From JBFWIL01 sp050256015 (GTDB lineage: Bacteria; Bacteroidota; Bacteroidia; Bacteroidales; Prolixibacteraceae): 5,380 bases of DNA. The first letter of the stretch is position 1. Each line of letters begins with the position of its first letter. Both the position numbers and the translations under genes were made by a program. The stretch lies in assembly GCA_050256015.1 (NCBI GenBank), contig JBFWIL010000180.1, forward strand, positions 1-5,380, in the 5' to 3' direction. The notes under the pieces are model-generated. The model saw only the letters and a program-made list of their open reading frames with translations, did not search any database and was not told the DNA's origin. This document shows positions 3,090 through 5,380 of the stretch, in pieces.

Positions 3090-5380
3090 GCCGTCGGTAA
3101 AGCTGATCGACGGTAAGTATCAGGATAAGAATAAACACAATAACTACCAGATAAATATCCCTGCTGGTAAAAAGAGCCTGTGTATTGCCCACAGCCACAT
3201 AAGCCAGCCAGTAATGAGGATGGGATTTCAGCGGATCAGCCTTGGCAATATGGGCCAGTTTAGCCAGTTGCAATGCTTCATCCTTGTTTTTACCGGCTGA
3301 AAGCAGCCGGTAAAAATTTCTCATAATCCGGCTGCCCGACTCATCATCAACCTCCCAGAGGGTCATGACTATAGACGGACAACCTGCATAGAGAAATCCA
3401 CGGGCCAGACTCATCACGCCTTCCCCCTTTCGCAACCTTCCGCTACCGGTATTACAGGCACTCAGTACCGCCATCCGTGCATTCAGCTCCATGCCATAGA
3501 TCTCTTCCGTAATCAGCCAGCCATCTTCCTCATCCCCTGCCTCCGGCTTTGCAAAAGCCAGTCCCGACAACAAAGGCAGACTGTCATTGATCACGGTATG
3601 CGTGGCCAGGTGCAAAATATCATAACCCTCTGCCAACTCCCTAAAACGTTTCTCCTGTGCATCCGTTCCTGCATAAACGTCAGCCTGTACGTAGCGGCTT
3701 ACATTGTCAACCTCCTGCCTGGCAAAAGGCAGAGGTATCAATCTGCCTGGCGGCAGATTGATACCCCGGTCATCTCCCTGATAATCGGGAGCAAAGGCCA
3801 GCAGTCCCTTCTCCGCCCTGTGTTCTCCTGAAAAATAATCGAACAGCAGGGTGGCAGAATAGCTGTAGCTAAAAGGAAAATCATACACCAGATAGGGCAA
3901 TTCACGAAAATTCATAGGCAAATTGTCTGCCGGCGACGCAAGCAGCGCATCAAAGGGTAAATATGCCAGTTCATCATCCGGAACAACGATCAGCCTCTTT
4001 CCTTTCAATTCAGTGTTCAGATCCCCCAGCAAAATCGTCTGCAGCCGGTATGCGGATGTAACATAAGAACGAAAATCTTCCTCATTCGTATACAGGTAAG
4101 CCGGATCGGTAAGAAAACGGTGACAAACTTCAATATCGTTCATAAATCCGCGGTCAATTGCCGTTTCCTTTGCCCTAAATCCGGCCCGGGTGACGACAAA
4201 CGTGAAAAGTCGGCCCGGCTTTTCTTCCTCCGGACGTTCCAGCAAATATTCTACCAGTGCTTCCCTGCGGGAAAGCCTGTTGCGAACCGATCCGGCATCA
4301 ATCACCTGCTGATTGTATTTCAGGGCGTAATATTCCGGATAATGCTGTTCCAGGTAACGAACCAGCCTTACATATGAATCAGTATACTCAAACAGGCGCG
4401 ACTGATACAAAGCCATCCTGGCAGAATCGGGCTGATCCTCCTGTTTTTCCCTAAAAAACCGCTCCCGGTAACCCGAGATATTCAACCGCAGCAACTGCTC
4501 TCTGGAGATGAGACTGTCTGGCAGGCCGGCAAACTTCCTGGCTCTGGAATCGGTAACGGCAGCCAGGAAACTGGCCGAACGTCCCCGTTCCGCAAACCGG
4601 AAAGCTTCCCGGGCATAAGATTCTTCCCCGCTGAGCTTGTGTAACTTCAAACACAAACCGGTTGCCTCGGGGAAAACCGATTCTTCGCTTTCCGTAAGCA
4701 CCAGCCGGCTTTCTTCCGAGACAAACCCCGTTCGAATCAGATGAATCAGCCTGACGGACAACTTAATAGACTCCAGGGCATTCTGAAAATTCAAACCGGC
4801 TTCCTGCTTGTTCCCCGACAACAAATGCAGGGTTCCCAGTGCTTCCAGACAACGCGATTTTTTCTTGAGAATCTGCAGCAACTGAATTTCGGATATTGCC
4901 TGGGAAGGATCCGGATTGGCAAACGGATCGGAATCGGGAAACCCGGTTGTTCCTGCCACCACAGCCCGCTGGTAATAATCCAGGGCCCGGCGCAGATTCT
5001 CCCCGCGCTTAAGTCTGAAATCGTCAATTCCGTTCACTTTCGTACTACGCAGATAATAATAATCGCCTTGATTCAGCATAACATCGCTGTACTCCAGACT
5101 TTTTTCGGTAAAATAAGCCAAAGTGATCTTTTCAGCCAGGGAATTATAGTATAAAACCTGTTCCAACTGGCCGGTTGAAATCAGAAAAGAAGCATAGGTA
5201 GAATACTCCAGCCCGAGTTCATAGTAATCATTGCCATAAAGCTTAACCATTAAAGCAATGGTTTCCAGATAGTATTTGTCAGCAAGTTCATTAGCTCCGG
5301 TTTCCGCATAAATTCTGGCCAGCAAACCGGTATAATAGGATTTCGTATCATCATCCACCCGGGGAAGATATAACATGCAG
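3052..5380 (-). CDS. TPR-CHAT caspase-like protease protein with C-terminal membrane anchor; N-terminus outside window
   Basis: CHAT domains are caspase-fold (clan CD) cysteine peptidases, often fused to TPR repeats that bind partners. Residues here are numbered from the Met at 5376, which is probably internal because the frame stays open to the edge and repeats are already under way. TPR units of about 42 residues fill 12-100 (LARIYAETGANELADKYYLE, YASFLISTGQLEQVLYYNSL), with further helices to about 270, including the family segment EAFRFAERGRSASF (257-270). The CHAT domain runs from about 373 to 735. The dyad is intact: His593 in LHLATH and Cys641 in LSACNTG. The domain continues with KGEGVMSLARGFLYAG, LWEVDDE and HPHYWLAYVAVGN (719-731). 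A membrane helix, IYLVVIVFILILILTV (741-756), ends in a basic tail RRQKK, which suggests that the tail is cytoplasmic and the CHAT domain periplasmic. The gene is convergent with the ECF sigma gene, 24 bp apart. The substrate is unknown. Confidence 0.9.
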   Translation of the reverse strand, partial: CMLYLPRVDDDTKSYYTGLLARIYAETGANELADKYYLETIALMVKLYGNDYYELGLEYSTYASFLISTGQLEQVLYYNSLAEKITLAYFTEKSLEYSDVMLNQGDYYYLRSTKVNGIDDFRLKRGENLRRALDYYQRAVVAGTTGFPDSDPFANPDPSQAISEIQLLQILKKKSRCLEALGTLHLLSGNKQEAGLNFQNALESIKLSVRLIHLIRTGFVSEESRLVLTESEESVFPEATGLCLKLHKLSGEESYAREAFRFAERGRSASFLAAVTDSRARKFAGLPDSLISREQLLRLNISGYRERFFREKQEDQPDSARMALYQSRLFEYTDSYVRLVRYLEQHYPEYYALKYNQQVIDAGSVRNRLSRREALVEYLLERPEEEKPGRLFTFVVTRAGFRAKETAIDRGFMNDIEVCHRFLTDPAYLYTNEEDFRSYVTSAYRLQTILLGDLNTELKGKRLIVVPDDELAYLPFDALLASPADNLPMNFRELPYLVYDFPFSYSYSATLLFDYFSGEHRAEKGLLAFAPDYQGDDRGINLPPGRLIPLPFARQEVDNVSRYVQADVYAGTDAQEKRFRELAEGYDILHLATHTVINDSLPLLSGLAFAKPEAGDEEDGWLITEEIYGMELNARMAVLSACNTGSGRLRKGEGVMSLARGFLYAGCPSIVMTLWEVDDESGSRIMRNFYRLLSAGKNKDEALQLAKLAHIAKADPLKSHPHYWLAYVAVGNTQALFTSRDIYLVVIVFILILILTVDQLYRRQKKTGKEEYEIR
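3287..3316. repeat. Perfect 13-bp inverted repeat inside the CHAT gene
   Basis: TTTTTACCGGCTG (3287-3299) and CAGCCGGTAAAAA (3304-3316) are exact reverse complements around a 4-nt loop, AAAG. It overlaps the conserved codons for FYRLLSAGK (688-696) of the CHAT domain. The stem is followed by A residues on either strand, so it is not a standard terminator. Confidence 0.8.
3710..3736. repeat. Inverted repeat overlapping the 3734-3765 hairpin
   Basis: ACCT plus CTGCCT (3710-3720, with C3714 bulged) pairs with AGGCAG plus AGGT (3727-3736) around a 6-nt loop. It overlaps the next hairpin by three bases, so the two would compete in single-stranded form. The nonamer CTGCCTGGC occurs in both, at 3715-3723 and 3743-3751. 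Confidence 0.55.
3734..3765. repeat. Perfect 14-bp inverted repeat inside the CHAT gene
   Basis: GGTATCAATCTGCC (3734-3747) and GGCAGATTGATACC (3752-3765) are exact reverse complements around a 4-nt loop, TGGC. It encodes GINLPPGRLIP (538-548), in the stretch before the PLP-x-AR-x-EV segment of the CHAT domain. It is the longest perfect stem I found in the window. Confidence 0.85.
4535..4569. repeat. 9-bp inverted repeat in the CHAT gene
   Basis: TTCCTGGCT (4535-4543) is the reverse complement of AGCCAGGAA (4561-4569), separated by 17 nt. A stem of this size with so long a loop can arise by chance in a window this long. Confidence 0.4.

Noticed and set aside
3287..3316. Reading the 13-bp hairpin as an intrinsic terminator
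   Set aside because: On both strands the stem is followed by A residues rather than a T-run, and it lies inside conserved CHAT codons.
4624..4674. Nested pairing TTCCCCG/CGGGGAA around TTGTGT/ACACAA in the CHAT gene
   Set aside because: The outer arms are short and far apart with unpaired bases between the levels; this can arise by chance in a long gene.
4741..5154. Plus-strand open frame opposite the TPR part of the CHAT gene
   Set aside because: No domain or start context, and the minus strand carries clear TPR helices over the same bases.

Overview
The window looks like chromosomal DNA from a member of the Bacteroidota, probably order Bacteroidales. This is an inference. It rests on TAnnTTTG promoter boxes, the absence of clear Shine-Dalgarno sequences, a POTRA/beta-barrel protein with Bacteroidota-like motifs, a TonB-like protein without a proline-rich spacer, and an ECF sigma factor beside a TPR-CHAT protein. 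No mobile element, tRNA, rRNA or CRISPR array was seen.

Layout. (1) Positions 1-1200, minus strand: the first 400 residues of an exported outer-membrane protein with a POTRA-like domain leading into a beta-barrel (BamA/TamA-like, Omp85 type); its C-terminus lies left of the window. (2) Positions 1201-1350: a divergent intergenic region. (3) Positions 1351-2073, plus strand: a TonB-family energy transducer with one N-terminal membrane helix, a charged linker and a C-terminal receptor-binding domain. (4) Positions 2074-2451: non-coding. It holds a consensus-like Bacteroidota -7 box (2260-2267), a run of six TTAG units (2290-2317) and a strong intrinsic terminator (2322-2351). Together these look like a compact transcription unit of about 80 nt, either a small RNA or a leader/attenuator of the next gene. 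(5) Positions 2452-3027, plus strand: an ECF-type sigma factor. (6) Positions 3052-5380, minus strand and convergent with the sigma gene: a TPR-CHAT protease-like protein with an intact His/Cys dyad and a C-terminal membrane helix; its N-terminus lies right of the window.

How they may work together. The left half is envelope machinery: outer-membrane barrel and TonB energy transduction. The right half pairs a transcription factor with a membrane-attached caspase-like protease. That invites comparison with the type III-E CRISPR system, where a TPR-CHAT protease controls an ECF sigma factor by cleaving its inhibitor. No inhibitor gene is visible here, so the functional link is a hypothesis.

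The coding regions also contain several unusually perfect inverted repeats. The strongest are a 14-bp stem with a 4-nt loop (3734-3765) and a 13-bp stem with a 4-nt loop (3287-3316), both inside the CHAT gene. Two palindrome pairs lie in the tonB-like gene.
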